64,000 nt of DNA from positions 124,001 through 188,000 of the forward strand of contig NW_019173958.1 in assembly GCF_001642475.1 (NCBI RefSeq), read 5' to 3'. Below are positions 19,570 to 31,079 of this stretch, in pieces. The translations under genes and the position numbers were made by a program. Position 1 is the stretch's first letter. Every line of letters starts with the position of its first letter. The stretch comes from Fonsecaea monophora (taxonomy: Eukaryota; Ascomycota; Eurotiomycetes; Chaetothyriales; Herpotrichiellaceae). The notes under the pieces were generated by a model. It saw only the letters and a program-made list of their open reading frames with translations, did no database searches and was not told the origin of the DNA.

Positions 19570-22500
19570 TCAAAACCCAAAACTGTCCAGAAGACTGTCG
19601 GCGCTCGGCTCCTCAAACATGGTGGGCGGCGGCGGCGGCGGCTTCTTCTTTGTCTGCTCCTTCGCTTTCTCGGCCAGGGGCAGATTCTCCTCGTCCTCCT
19701 CCTTTTCGAGATCGTAGAACGTCTTGCGCCGCTGGATGCCCGGACTAGGCGGCCGTGGAACTTCATCCGGTATGACCGTCCGGTCAGGGGTTTCGGGGAC
19801 AAACTCCCAATCTCGGACGAGGGACAGGGCAAGAACGTCGCATCCCATGTGGATATACTGCCTCACGCAACGCATGACGAATCCCCACTCATCTCTTGCG
19901 CTGATGACCTCGCTGCGCCATTCGTTGCACTTCACCAATTGCGCGCGAAGTTGGGTGTATAACAGTGTCAGAAGAGGGTCGTTTGCGGCGTAGCTGAGTG
20001 ATCCCACCATCCCTTCCCCCTCGTATCTGTCTAGCAATGGTTTGCCCACAATTTTATGCACAGGGTGCACCAAGACCTGAATGGCCATGTCCTTTTGATC
20101 AAGGATCGCCGCGTACGCCCAACTTGCCATCCACCGTCCTTGCTCGCTACTAATTGCCAAGGGTAGAACGGTCTGTTCCATTAACCGTGCTAGAGTGGAG
20201 GATTGCTTGTTGCTTTCGCTCTCGTAGACCCTCGCGATAGCAATGGCGAGCTGCAAATCTTGTAGTTGATGTATGCAGACATTGATCGCGTCCCACGGAC
20301 TGTCCCCTAGCAAGAAGAAGGCAGCCGCGTAGTGAAAGCGCCGTTTGCTGAGCAAGGCATACGCGTTCTTCAGCGCACTGGCCTTCCATCTCGGATCGTC
20401 AAAGTTGTTCGCCAACAGCTTCATGGTATTTTCTTTTTCTCTCACCCCGATGGACATTCTCCAAAGTCCCAATAGGACGGATTTCTTGCGAAGGGCGAGA
20501 TAATACAGTGAACAATCCACTGGGTTGCGGTCTTCGTTCTTTGTAAACTCGATTCGACCAACATTCTCCATTTGCTGTCGAAGAGCTTCCACATCGGAGA
20601 GCCAACAAAACAGTCCTGACTTACGCGCAGCATCCCAGGTGAGTTTGCCACCGTACAGGCGGGTGACCAAGTCAACAAGAATCTCTTGGGATGTGCTCAA
20701 CGACGCGAATGCAATGGCACTCCATGGGACGCCTTCATCGCCGCACGTGTACAGCGCGTGAAGGTAGCGCTGACCATTAGCATCGACCGACTCCTCGTGT
20801 TTCTCTAATTCGGAGACAACCTCGACCTGTTTCGCTATTTCGGATTGTTCCTTGTTGGTGAGCTGCCACAATCTATATCGTCGCAAATTGCCTTCTAGAC
20901 CTTCTGCATAATCTGAGACCGGTAGATTCTCTGTGTCCCCGTTTAGATCACCGTTCGTGGTATAGTATGGTTTGTCGACCGTTTGGGTCGAGCTGGCTGC
21001 ACTTGTAATCCTGTCGGGTTCGATATTAAGCAGGCTGGACAGTTCATCCTCCTCAGTGAAGTACTTGAGATCCCGATGCAGATGATACAACACGTCCTTC
21101 GTTGCTGCCAACCCTTCGATGCATGTAAGGAGGGTGAGAAACGTGGGGTGGAAGACAGGGACCAAAGTGTTCAACAATGCCATCATGGCAAAAGTTTCGT
21201 TGGTCCGCATCTTTGCTCGCACATCTCGAAGAGGCCTGGCGGACTGGTTGTGATGACTCCTAGCGTATCCCTCGAAGATGAAAAGCTGGATGCCAGCTCC
21301 CACAACGAGATCACCGCTTTTTAGCCAGCACAAATCCCCAATTGAGTGGGTGGTAAAGTCTCTTATTCTGATGTGCCGCAAATCTACCCATGCCGACTCA
21401 CGCTCTCGGTAAGCATATCGGACCTGACCTAGAATGACAATGTGATAGTCAAAGCAGACTGCAACCAAAGCAAAGCCCTGTGGTGAGACAGCCCATGCGA
21501 ATGAATGAATTGTGTCGGTTCCATCGAGCTCATGTTCATACTCCCACGAACCGGTTTTGGCGTCCCATATGCTGAGGCTCGTACTGTCATCGTTGACCAC
21601 CACAATCTTGCCGTAGCCGCTTGCGCTGATCGCCTGGGGCCGGCGAATATTAGTCTCGATCAAAGCACCCGAGAAGAGATGTGGCTTTGTGGAATCTGTC
21701 TCTTCCTGGGATCTGACCATCTCCAGGGTTCCTTCTTTGGCAAGTGCTGCGGCGAAGCCGAGGGCGTTGATCTCGCGCGGATCAGTGGGTCGATTGTTCG
21801 TGCTCATATTGTCACAAACGGAGATCAGGGAGTTGTATCGATTGTGGACGTGTAGACTAACGTCCCCTAATGATCGTATCATCTCGCGATAACCATTTGT
21901 TGCGCCTGATTCATTTGCTGGAAGCAGCAGCTCCCAGGCCTCCACGGTCCCGTCTGCATGATACCCCACAATAACTCGACTGGTGAGTTCTCGTTCGCTA
22001 GCGATTCGACTTTGTGTAATGCGCATCGGCAAGCGGTTCCCTTCGGATTCCCAAACTCCGAGTCGTTTGGCTTTTGCCTCGCGAATGTCCCACAGCTCGA
22101 GACCATGGCGACTCAGAATTGCTGCGTATCTCCCACGGGACAAGATAACGGCGTCTTTGATTTCGACGGTGACGTTAAATGAGCTCCGCCGCAGCAGGGG
22201 AGCACTTGATAGTTTTCCTTCGTGCTGCCAAATGCTGGTGTTACCGTCGTCTGTACTGGATAACACGACATTGCCAACCACATTTCGAACGATCCGCATG
22301 ACTGGTGCACCATGTCCCGCCAGGGTAGAAATCAGTTCAGTCCTGTCGTGTCTCACGGCTGTGTCGAACAGATGCGTGATCTGACTGTCGTACCAGTCAA
22401 TATCACCTGCAAAAGAGTGCAGGAGAATTGACACCGACGATGCAGTCCTGCCACCGGCAAAGATGCAGAATTGTACATAGTCTTCCAATGGGTCGCTCAG

Positions 22501-23598
22501 CTGTGGAACATGGATATTCATGCCATCGACGTGGGAGATGTGAAATACAGAAGAGAGTATTCTGTTCTTGTACCCAGCATTTTCCAACCCCCACACAGAC
22601 ATGTGACCTAGTCCGTCGAGAACGACGCAGATTTCTGGACTCCGATTGGCAATCTCGATGAGATGCTCGAGAGCATGGTCCGCGGTTTTGGCGATTGAGT
22701 TCTGGACAGCCTTTTCTGTGGCCGTCGAAAAGTCACGGCTGTCGATGATAAAGGCATATCGTTTCGTGCTGATGGAACTTGCACTCAGCCTCCGTGGCTG
22801 GATCGAGGAGTACATGTTGATATCGCCCACCAATTGTAGGACGGTCAAGGCGTGGGGATCAAAAGTGGTCCAGGCGCGGACGTGATTGTCGGAGCAAAAG
22901 GTATAGAGCAGGTTGTCCAAGTTCTGTTCCTGATGCCATGGTTTGCGCCAGTGCAGATTTGTGACCGCCGCCGGATGTGGTAGATAGGAGACATCGAATC
23001 TGGTGCCGTCAACTTCATACGAAAGCCGTCTCCATATTTTGACGAGCCGGTCATATTGGCCCACGGAGGCTATGAAGCTGCTGTCAGGAGAAAGGTATGC
23101 GAGTGCCGTGGGATATGCCAGTGGCTGGTTCCAAACGATCATCGGCGCGCCAGACTCAGGTATGAACCACAGCACCAGCCTGGAACCACCCAGTAGAAGT
23201 TCTTGAGAAGATCCCCAGGACAAAGATTCCACCCGCAGTTCAGCAGGATTGTCCAACTCGTAGACCAGAGTCCATTTCAACACACCCTCCTCGTGACCGA
23301 CGGGTCTGTAGATATAGACATGGCGTTCGTCACAAAGGGCTATCCGGCCGGTGGTCTCTTCGAGGGTTATCGCCGTGAGCGAATCAACCGTGTCGACGTA
23401 GATGGTCTGGAGAATAGTCTGAGGGCCGCTGAGAATGACGGCAGCATTGCCGGAGATATATGCCTAGTGCCGCTGTCAAGATTGCAACTGATGATGATAG
23501 AGTGGGAGCCAACTCACGACCAGACGCAGGCCGCACCACTGCGCGGTGCAAAGGGCCTGTCGCTTAGATTGAGGTCGCCCAGGCAGGGTGGCACGCAT
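19570..23598 (-). CDS. rav1: RAVE complex subunit Rav1 (V-ATPase assembly regulator)
   Basis: Two minus-strand exons, 23598-23518 and 23463-19570, with a 54-nt intron (GTGAGT donor, CTAG acceptor), encode 1324 residues. Exon 1 gives MRATLPGRPQSKRQAL and exon 2 continues AYISGNAAVILSGPQTILQT, the usual Rav1 N-terminus; the intact frame resumes at VLKWTLVYELDNPAEL. The N-terminal half is made of WD40-type repeats (for example SIWDAKTGSWEYEHELDG). The second half is the Rav1 C-terminal domain, with conserved segments KSGLFCWLSDVEALR, HYAAAFFLLGDSPWDAINVC and the terminal MFEEPSADSLLDSFGF. With Skp1 and Rav2, Rav1 promotes reassembly of V1 and Vo sectors after glucose re-addition. It shares a 375-bp divergent promoter with the UCH gene. 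Confidence 0.95.
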
Positions 23599-23973
23599 AG
23601 GACCAATGTTAGGAAGAAAGTGTTATTGTTGGGACCGCATGCTCGAGCATAAGCTTGTCTTGTCGTCAATTTCACGAAGGAGATATATCAGTCAAAGACG
23701 TGGTCACTGTCACGCAATTGGGAAGCAAGAACATCGAGCATGGTGTGACGCGATAAAGTCATCGCAGGGCCAATTTCTCCGCGTCCAGGCACCGCATCGA
23801 ACTTCAGCCTTGGTATGTCCATCGCCCCTGGGTACGTCATGCGAGGCTGCCTTATGCATTGAATATCGGGAGTTTATGCTGAACTGAACTTCACCTTTGT
23901 TTCTACCCTCACTCCAAGCCTAGTCGATGAATGGAAAGAAGAGAGTTCTCTGTGATCTGGCTGCAACACCACG
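23599..23973. promoter_or_regulatory. Shared divergent promoter of rav1 and the UCH gene
   Basis: The 375 bp between the RAV1 ATG (minus, 23598) and the UCH ATG (plus, 23974) must hold both promoters. I see no coding exon; the small plus-strand open frames here are the opposite-strand shadow of the RAV1 5' end. Confidence 0.6.
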
Positions 23974-24776
23974 ATGTCTGCTCAAAAGACTTTCATTCCA
24001 CTAGGTAAACTCAGTCCCAACCCTGGGTGTGCGGGAGAAATATGCTGATCCACGCCCCTCTTATATTGACAGAAAATAACCCAGAAGTCATGACCAGACT
24101 GGCCCATCGACTTGGACTATCTCCAGCATTCTCGTTCCACGACGCCTACAGCCTAACTGATCCCGACTTGTTGGCATTTTTACCTCGACCAGCCAGTGCT
24201 CTCTTGTTCACCTACCCAACCTCAGCAACCGCCGAAGCCTACTACAACAGGTCTAATGAGGCCGAAGCTGGCTACGATGGCTCAGGGCCCGGAGAACCCG
24301 TCATGTTTTACCGCCAAACAATCCACCACGCCTGTGGCCTCATTGGTCTCCTCCATTGCACGACCAACGGGACCGCAGCCGACTTCATCCAGGAAGGGAG
24401 TGACCTCGACAAATTGATCAAAGACACAACTCCCCTTAAGCCCGTCGAGCGAGCTCAGTTCCTTCACGACTCAGAAATGCTAGAGATTGCTCACGCCGCA
24501 GCTGCCCAGTCGGGAGATAGCACCGCGCCACCACTAGGAGAAGATCCTGGTCATGCTTTCATTGCATTCGTCAAGGGAAAGGACGGACATCTGTGGGAGT
24601 TGGAAGGCAGAAGAAAAGGGCCGGTCGATCTTGGCGTGCTTGAGGAAGATGAAGATGTCCTGAGCGATAAAGCGCTCAGCTTGGGGCCATTCCCATTCCT
24701 CAAACGTGAGGAGGAGGCAGGCAGCGGCGATGTCAGATTCAGCTGTACCGTGCTTGCTCCAAGTCTTGATGACTGA
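23974..24776 (+). CDS. Ubiquitin C-terminal hydrolase (peptidase C12, UCHL3/Yuh1 type)
   Basis: Exons 23974-24004 and 24073-24776, with a 68-nt intron, give 244 residues starting MSAQKTFIPLENNPEVM, the usual N-terminus of the family. The oxyanion-hole glutamine and nucleophile are in YRQTIHHACGLIGLLH (Gln92, Cys98). The catalytic histidine is in DPGHAFIAFV (His171). The third position, normally Asp in an LxELDG motif, reads LWELEG, so Glu188 replaces it. The crossover-loop region (about residues 145-165) is Ala/Ser-rich. UCH enzymes release ubiquitin from small C-terminal adducts and process ubiquitin or Nedd8 precursors in the cytosol. It converges tail-to-tail with the PhyH-like gene, with only 22 bp between stop codons. 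Confidence 0.93.
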
Positions 24777-24798
24777 TGAGAACGCACACTTGGCATCT

Positions 24799-25821
24799 TC
24801 ACTGCGCAAGGAGGAATTCCGGACTCTTCAAGTCGACCCAGCCTAGATTCGGCTCGCTTTGCTTCCAGCCTAGTCGTTCTTGCACAATCTTCGAGTATGT
24901 TTTGACTTCGTCGATTGAATACGACAGAAATGATACCTCTTCCTGCCGATGCACGCCGGTGCATGAGAACATGGCATAGACCGTTCTGCTCTCCTTGGCG
25001 CCCTCTTTTGCCGTCCCCAAAGGCTTCTCATACGCTCCACCTCCGTGATAGAGACTTCCCAGCATAATGAATGCCTCTCCCATGCGCATCTCTGCGTCAA
25101 CAACTCCACGGGTACCATCGGCCCCGAAATCGGGCATATCGTCGCCCCACAGGTGGCTGCCAGGAACGACCCTTGTGGCACCATTGGCCTTGGTGGTATC
25201 GCACCCTGGAACAAACAGTCCTAACAGTATGTCGCGTCCCTTCGTGTATTTGTCGGCATGACTATGGCGAGCATGATGATTCTTGTCATCGCGGTGAAGA
25301 TTTTGCGCAGGGGTGCCAGGAGGGATATCAAATGCAATTGCGATAGAGAGAAGCGGGTGGCTCGTCGTGGTAACGGGCTTGTTGCCGTAGTAATGGGTCG
25401 TCTCAAGTGCCAGAAAATGTTCGCACAAATCTTGGTAGAGCGGATCGGCAAAGAACTTCTCTCTTACCGTTGCGCTTTTCCCGACGAGCCTGGTCACCGT
25501 TCTTGTTTTGCCTTGAAGCGCTTGAAGCCAGTCAGTATAATGCCAGAGTGGAAAGTTTCACAAAAAGTGAGAGAACTTGCCGCCCACTTTCACCCCGTTG
25601 GCTTGCTGATCAAGCCACGGGTGGACCTCCGAGTCCGCTTTTTCAAGCGTGGCTTCATCGGTAAAGTCCTTGACTATCACACAGCCATCTGCTTCCAATG
25701 CTTCGATGAACAGAGACAATGGAGCCGATCGCGACAGCTTTCTGATTCCACGGCTAGGGTGACCATCACGCTTGTGGCTGTCCCATGCTACTCGCCGTGC
25801 GTGCTGAAGGATTGACGCCAT
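24799..25821 (-). CDS. Phytanoyl-CoA dioxygenase (PhyH) family Fe(II)/2-oxoglutarate oxygenase
   Basis: Two minus-strand exons, 25821-25562 and 25501-24799, give 320 residues starting MASILQHARRVAWDSHKRDG. The 60-nt intron (GTGAAA donor, AAG acceptor) is the only frame-preserving junction I found, but its borders are less certain than others here; an acceptor upstream would add a few residues. The double-stranded beta-helix shows the iron facial triad: His156 and Asp158 in NLHRDD, and His239 in GSLYHGGGAYE. The arginine in ESRTVYAMF is a candidate 2-oxoglutarate anchor. Fungal PhyH proteins hydroxylate or halogen-independently oxidise lipids and secondary metabolites; the substrate is unknown. 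No targeting signal is obvious. Its 3' end nearly abuts the UCH gene. Confidence 0.87.
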
Positions 25822-26858
25822 CAGCAGAGTACTTTCTGTTCTTCAAGACTGGTGCCGGACGAGAAGACGAGAGGCAGCAACTATAACAAGGCAACAAGGA
25901 CCGGAGGACAGAACTTCACGGCCAAGATATAGAGGAATGCCTGGCGTTTTCGCCAAATCGTTTCTCCAGAAACTTACCGCAGTGAGATCCGTCATGATGT
26001 AGGACCAGACTCCGTGGCACCAGGTGGCGTTTCACGGATGGGTTCAAAGTAAGCTAATCCCTCTCTGCGAGGATATGTTGACCACACGCTTCGAAAGATT
26101 TCCCGCATTGACAGAATGTATCGCGCCACCAAGAATTCCGAAAGGCCTGGGTCTTCCTTTATGCAGCAGGCTGACGACGACTTATTATCATAAAGGATCA
26201 AGGTGGACTCCTCCGTGCCCTTGGCAATGCAGAGCAGGAGCAGAAGAGGGCCATATCTGACAGCCCGTGCGGGACCAACGGCATAATCTCCTGAGTTTAA
26301 TGATCAATCTGGGCATAAATGCGTGCATCTGTTCGTAACGCCTTGCAGCATTCGCGTTGGTGTCTTGGCTTCATGGCCCATCCGGATATGTCGGCTAATT
26401 GCCGTCTTTGATAGGGTTGCTTGAGAATGCAGCTAGACTGTCGTGCTGATCTCCGCCGCCGTTTGAACAATCAAATAGCTTCCTCAGAATGAGGAGCATA
26501 CCAAGAGTTCTGGCATCGGCTTTTCAACTTTGGGTCTTCTCTTGATGGTGTGCGCCGACAGGCTTGGCTCTTCACAAGTCGTTGTAGAACCAGCTGCCGA
26601 TTGTGCTCCATGACGCATCTCGCTCGGCATGTAGAAGCTTCAACAAACAAGCAAAGAGGGCCGAAGATGTTGCGTTCAAGCGTTGCTTGTCAAGACGGCT
26701 CTGGACCACAGGACAAAGATCAGTACGAGGTGGCTCTGGAATGAATTAGATTCGAGGCCCCAATGTATTCTGAGATGTGCCCCCGGACGCAGGCTTCTCA
26801 GCCTTGAGAGTTTCGTAACATCGAGGGCTGACATGTCTTATCTCGGTGGAGGTTGAGA
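25822..26858. other. Intergenic region
   Basis: Between the start of the PhyH-like gene (its promoter lies at the left) and the 3' end of ALG1. Only short frames are open (for example 25992-26201 minus and 26550-26744 plus), with no recognisable product. No repeats of note. Confidence 0.5.
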
Positions 26859-28318
26859 TCAGGTTGCTAGACCGAAGAGCTTGCCAGCGACTGGATTCCA
26901 CTCGGAACCCCATCGCCGTTGACTCTCCCTCACAGCTCCATCCTTTAGTGTTGTAAGTTGTTGTGATTTGGGATCAAACAAGTCCTGGAGGATGTCTGCC
27001 AGTTCTTCTGAGCTGCCAAAGCCTTTGCCATTGACATTCTCCGTCACTAGCTCCGACCACGCAGCAAAGCTGCTCCAGCCCGCTACAGGAAGTCCCGCGC
27101 CAAACATATCGACCACCTTCATGGGCAGGTCAACCCCGCTGCTGCTGGTATGTAGGGACACACCGAGATCTGCAGAACCCAATAGAAGAGCGTAGTCTTC
27201 GAAGCTAAGCCAGTCGGTATAGATGCTCACCATTTCCAGAACTTGTGCAGACCGCAACTCCCGAATTTTGTCGAGATAACGTTGCTGTTGAGGTCCTTTC
27301 CCGGTGATAACAACGACAAGTTCTGGAAGATGTGGATGGGAAGAGGTGGCGCTGGCAGAGTAGGCACAGAGAGCATCCAGGAGAAGACCAAAGTCTTCGT
27401 CAGCAGTCCATGAGGTTGAAGAGACGATCAACCTTGCCTTTGCCTCTACAATTGCATTGAAATGTTCTCGGATGAGTGGGTAACGCTGCAAGAAGGCTAT
27501 CCGTTTGGGAGCTGTCAAAGGCTGATACAAGTCGGCTGGTCGATCATGCAAAGTCAAGATGGGAGCAGTGATCTTGTAATCCGATTTCAAAACTCGAGCC
27601 ATGGCGTCTGTGACGGAAAAGTTTGCAGTCGCAGCCTTCGCCAGGCCGATTTCGTACAATTTGGAGATGGCAACCAGAGGGTGATCTGCGCCGAGCTTCA
27701 GAGCCAGGATGGAATACCCAAAATTATGCCAGTCGACGATGAGCCGAGTCCGCCGAAAGAAACACACAGCAGTCACAACCAGTAAAGTAGGGATAGAGGG
27801 CGGATTCTACACACGATTCATTAGCACGAGTCAGCAACAACGAGGAGCAAAGATATACCTGCACAAGCATCCATTTAGAAGGAGCAGTGGCGTAGCTCAA
27901 AGTGTTCCAAAGCGTCCATGTCTGCAGGAGAACTTTCAGTGGGCCAAATAGAAGAAACAAGAGCTTGTTGCCAGTTTGAAGCCACCGAGGAGCAGGTGTT
28001 AACGGGACCACTGTGACCGCCGGATGCGCAACCAGCTCGGGTAATGGATCAGTCTCTGGACACATTCTATTAGGCTGGTGCCCAAAATGGCTGTCTCGAG
28101 CAGTTATAGCCCTCACCTCTGTAACCAACAAGTTGAACACGGCCACCGTGGGTTGCGATACTCAAAGCATGATATTGCATCCGGGGACTACGGCCCAGAT
28201 CGCCCAGCACCACAACCTGGACCGAACATTGCTGATCCGCAGCACGTCCTGGGGAGGGGAGCAGGAGTAGCAGAACGGTAAAAATGGTGGAGATAGCCAC
28301 CAATACTGTCAATAGCAT
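26859..28318 (-). CDS. alg1: ALG1 chitobiosyldiphosphodolichol beta-1,4-mannosyltransferase
   Basis: Three minus-strand exons, 28318-28117, 28055-27859 and 27806-26859 (introns 61 and 52 nt), encode 448 residues. The start MLLTVLVAISTIF gives an N-terminal signal anchor, as in ALG1. The GT33 / GT-B fold follows: VVVLGDLGRSPRMQYHALS, a membrane-associated hydrophobic loop (NKLLFLLFGPLKVLLQ), NPPSIPTLLV, LIVDWHNFGYSILAL, and the donor-binding region SSSGVDLPMKVVDMFG then GLPVAGW. ALG1 adds the first mannose to GlcNAc2-PP-dolichol on the cytosolic face of the ER in N-glycan precursor synthesis. All exon junctions keep frame and the conserved blocks are in order, so confidence is high. It is divergently transcribed from the CDF zinc-transporter gene. 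Confidence 0.95.
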
Positions 28319-28936
28319 CCTCTTGGAGCGGTGTCGCTGCTTCTTGCGATGCTTGTCTTGCAGAGAATCACCAAAGAGGTGAAAGAAGAATGACGTCGAC
28401 CAGTCAGAATGTCCAGGGTGGTCAGATAGATGGAAGCGGTTTAGACTCGAAGTTGGTAGGGGCGGGAAGAGGCTCGAAGAGTCCCAAAAAAGGGGAAGGG
28501 AAGCCAATCATGGATACGAGCGAAGTTGCATGCCGAGATGCGCGAGATGCAGAGGTGCAGCGGGATGGGGATACGCCTCTCGTGGCCTCTCCACCACCCT
28601 TCAGAGTTTGTTACCCCTTGAAATATGTTGCTGCTACTATTGCTACTGCTGCCCACTGACATCGTTGGCCAGGGGCAGCAGACTAGACGAGAAATGTATA
28701 GCTAGCTATCCTTGTAATCTCTTTCCCCAGACCATTCTTCTCTCAACCCCCGCCTGCGCCTATCGAGAGATCGGAAATCACCTCAGTCGCGTCAACAATC
28801 CCTTGCTGCCTGGTGAACACAGCAACGTTGGTGGCACCATCTTCGTCGAGTCTTTATTGGGAGCGGCCACAACGAGGGCGAATGTTCACCAAACACCAAA
28901 GTGTCCTCCCAGACTTCAGGACCAACTGAAAGGACC
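28319..28936. promoter_or_regulatory. Divergent promoter region of alg1 and the CDF transporter
   Basis: The 618 bp between the ALG1 ATG (minus) and the transporter ATG (plus). The ALG1 frame stays open leftwards to 28507 without an ATG, and the transporter frame to 28901, but neither extension adds a recognisable segment. No binding site was assigned. Confidence 0.5.
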
Positions 28937-29806
28937 ATGAGCGCCACCTTCACCCTGCCTGTTGCTGCCACCGACAACTGCAAGCATGGGCATCCTCATG
29001 GTCCTTCCCACTCTCACTCCCACTCCCACTCTCCTCTACATTCAAACCCGAGCTTGAATGGACGCTCCCATCAACGAAGTCGAACGGGCAGCCGCCTCAC
29101 GGCCCCCTTCCCCTTGACGCGAATCCCCTCTGACTCCATCGTTGAGCAGAATGAAGCTGCCATGAGCGTCAACCGGTTGCCCCCTGTCAACACCCATTTT
29201 TACGAGCATCGATATGTCAGCCCTGCCCCGTCCCAAGATTCCACGGGTTCGCAGTTTCTGCCAAAGAGAAGGGATACAGAAAAGATTGCATATCCATCAC
29301 CTGGCGCTACCAAGCGGCCGACTTTCAAAAGAAATTTCTCCAAACCCACCCAGTTCCTCCTTCACTCGACTGAAAGCTACTCATTACTACATGGGATACT
29401 GGAGGACGACGAGTCCCGGCGAATATTCTATTTCATGATATTGAACCTCTGCTTTATGTTGGTCCAGTCCACATATGGCGTTCTGACGGGATCCCTGGGC
29501 TTGATTAGTGACAGTATCCACATGTTCTTCGACTGTGTGGCCTTGCTGGTTGGGGTGTGTGCTGCTGTCATGAGCAAGTGGCCTCCCAGTCTCAAATTTC
29601 CGTACGGATACGGAAAGATTGATACCCTTGCAGGGCTAGGCAATGGTATTTTCTTGATGCTAATAAGTATCGAGATCGTCTATGAGGCGATTGAACGGCT
29701 GTTCTCTGGTGCTGATGTCAGTCGAACTGCGGAGCTTCTTGTGGTCAGCACGATCGGTTTGTTTGTGAATCTGGTGGGCATTTTTGCTTTTCATGGTGCT
29801 CACGAT

Positions 29807-29838
<32 letters not shown>

Positions 29839-30634
29839 CGGACACGGGCACGGACACGGGCACGATCATGGAAGTCATAGCCATAGCCATGGCCACAGTC
29901 ATCATGACCATGACCATGATCATGATGATAAACATGATCATAGCCACCATGAAATCGTCGGAGCTCCTATGATCGCCTCCGCTTCACCGATGAAAGGCAA
30001 ACAAGGGGCAGCGAGTGATCACCACCATGGTGGAGAAAACATGCAAGGCATCTATCTCCACATCATGGCCGATGCACTCGGCTCTCTGGCAGTTGTGGGA
30101 TCGACCCTTCTTGTCCGCTGGACCGGTTGGAGCGGGTTTGATCCCCTCGCATCATGTATCATTGCCGTTCTCATCTTTGCGTCCACTATCCCGCTTGTCA
30201 CGACAACGACAAAAACCCTCCTGTTGTCACTAAACTCTGACATTGAATACAACCTTCGAGACATCCTCAGTGGTGTGGCCGAAATCCGCGGTGTGGTGGG
30301 TTACACGGTGCCGAAATTCTGGCTCGAAGACATCAAGAAAGAGCCCGGTCATCACCACCACCATGGTCATTCCCATACGCACGACGACCATTCACATTCG
30401 CATTCTCACTCACATAAAGACAGTGATGGGAAGAAGTGTGACGGCGAAAACTCCGATCCTACGGTCTTGGGTGTTATTCACATCATTGCCTCACAGCATG
30501 CAGATCTAGAAGATGTCAGAGAGCGGGTCTCGATGTATCTACGGCAGAGGAAAATGGATGTCGTTGTTCAGGTGGAGAGAGACGGGGAACAACGGTGTTG
30601 GTGCGGCGGAGGCCAGAAGAGTCCTAACGCATGA
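28937..30634 (+). CDS. CDF-family zinc transporter (ZnT5/7, Msc2/Cis4-like)
   Basis: Single exon, 565 residues from ATG 28937. The N-terminal about 150 residues are polar with a first His run (HGHPHGPSHSHSHSHSP). Six transmembrane helices follow from about residue 162 (IFYFMILNLCFMLVQ). Both zinc-binding HxxxD motifs are visible: HMFFD in TM2 and HIMAD in TM5. The cytosolic loop after TM4 (about residues 285-340) is extremely His-rich, built from GH dipeptides encoded by GGGCAT/GGGCAC repeats, and a second His cluster lies at about 470-495. Segments FPYGYGKIDTLAGLGNG and LISDSIHMFFD are typical of the early-secretory-pathway ZnT5/ZnT7 and yeast Msc2 group, which move Zn2+ into ER/Golgi against protons. 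Localisation is inferred. Confidence 0.93.
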
Positions 30635-31079
30635 CTCTTGGGGCCTCTTGCGAAGCTTTGACGTGTTTAATGAGAACAGTCCATGGGCACCAGTTAGTGG
30701 TCAAGCCGGGAAATGCAGGGTCACAACTAGCTTTACATTGGACAGCACAGCGACCGATACTAACGCTCCCGCCGGCCGGTAGACCTACGTGGTCTGCGTA
30801 TACGAAATTCTGAATAACTATTGAAAATCCACACATATAGAATCCCTGTCTTTTTTTCTGCGGCGAACCATGACTTCTGAACATACCGGCATTGGACATG
30901 TGCGAGGCTGAAATGCAGGAAGTGAGAACGCGTAGTTTCTCCATCTGGCTCACGTGCCGCTCACGTGTCACTCACCCTGTACCTCCTCGCCTCGTACTCC
31001 CTGCCCCCTTCCTCGCACCCTATTCCACCTCATTTCTCTTCCTCAGAGATGAAAGAACACCAGATTCAGTGCGCTTTCA
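30635..31079. other. Intergenic region / promoter of the F-box-like gene
   Basis: No gene supported. The distal part presumably carries the 3' UTR of the zinc transporter; the proximal part holds two CACGTG boxes (listed separately) and a C/T-rich leader. Confidence 0.5.
30951..30967. promoter_or_regulatory. Paired CACGTG E-boxes
   Basis: Two TCACGTG words at 30950-30956 and 30961-30967 are spaced exactly 11 bp apart in the same orientation, about 115-130 bp upstream of the ATG at 31080. CACGTG is the core bound by Cbf1-, USF- and SREBP-type bHLH factors. One-helical-turn spacing suggests same-face binding. Function is inferred from motif and position. Confidence 0.5.
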
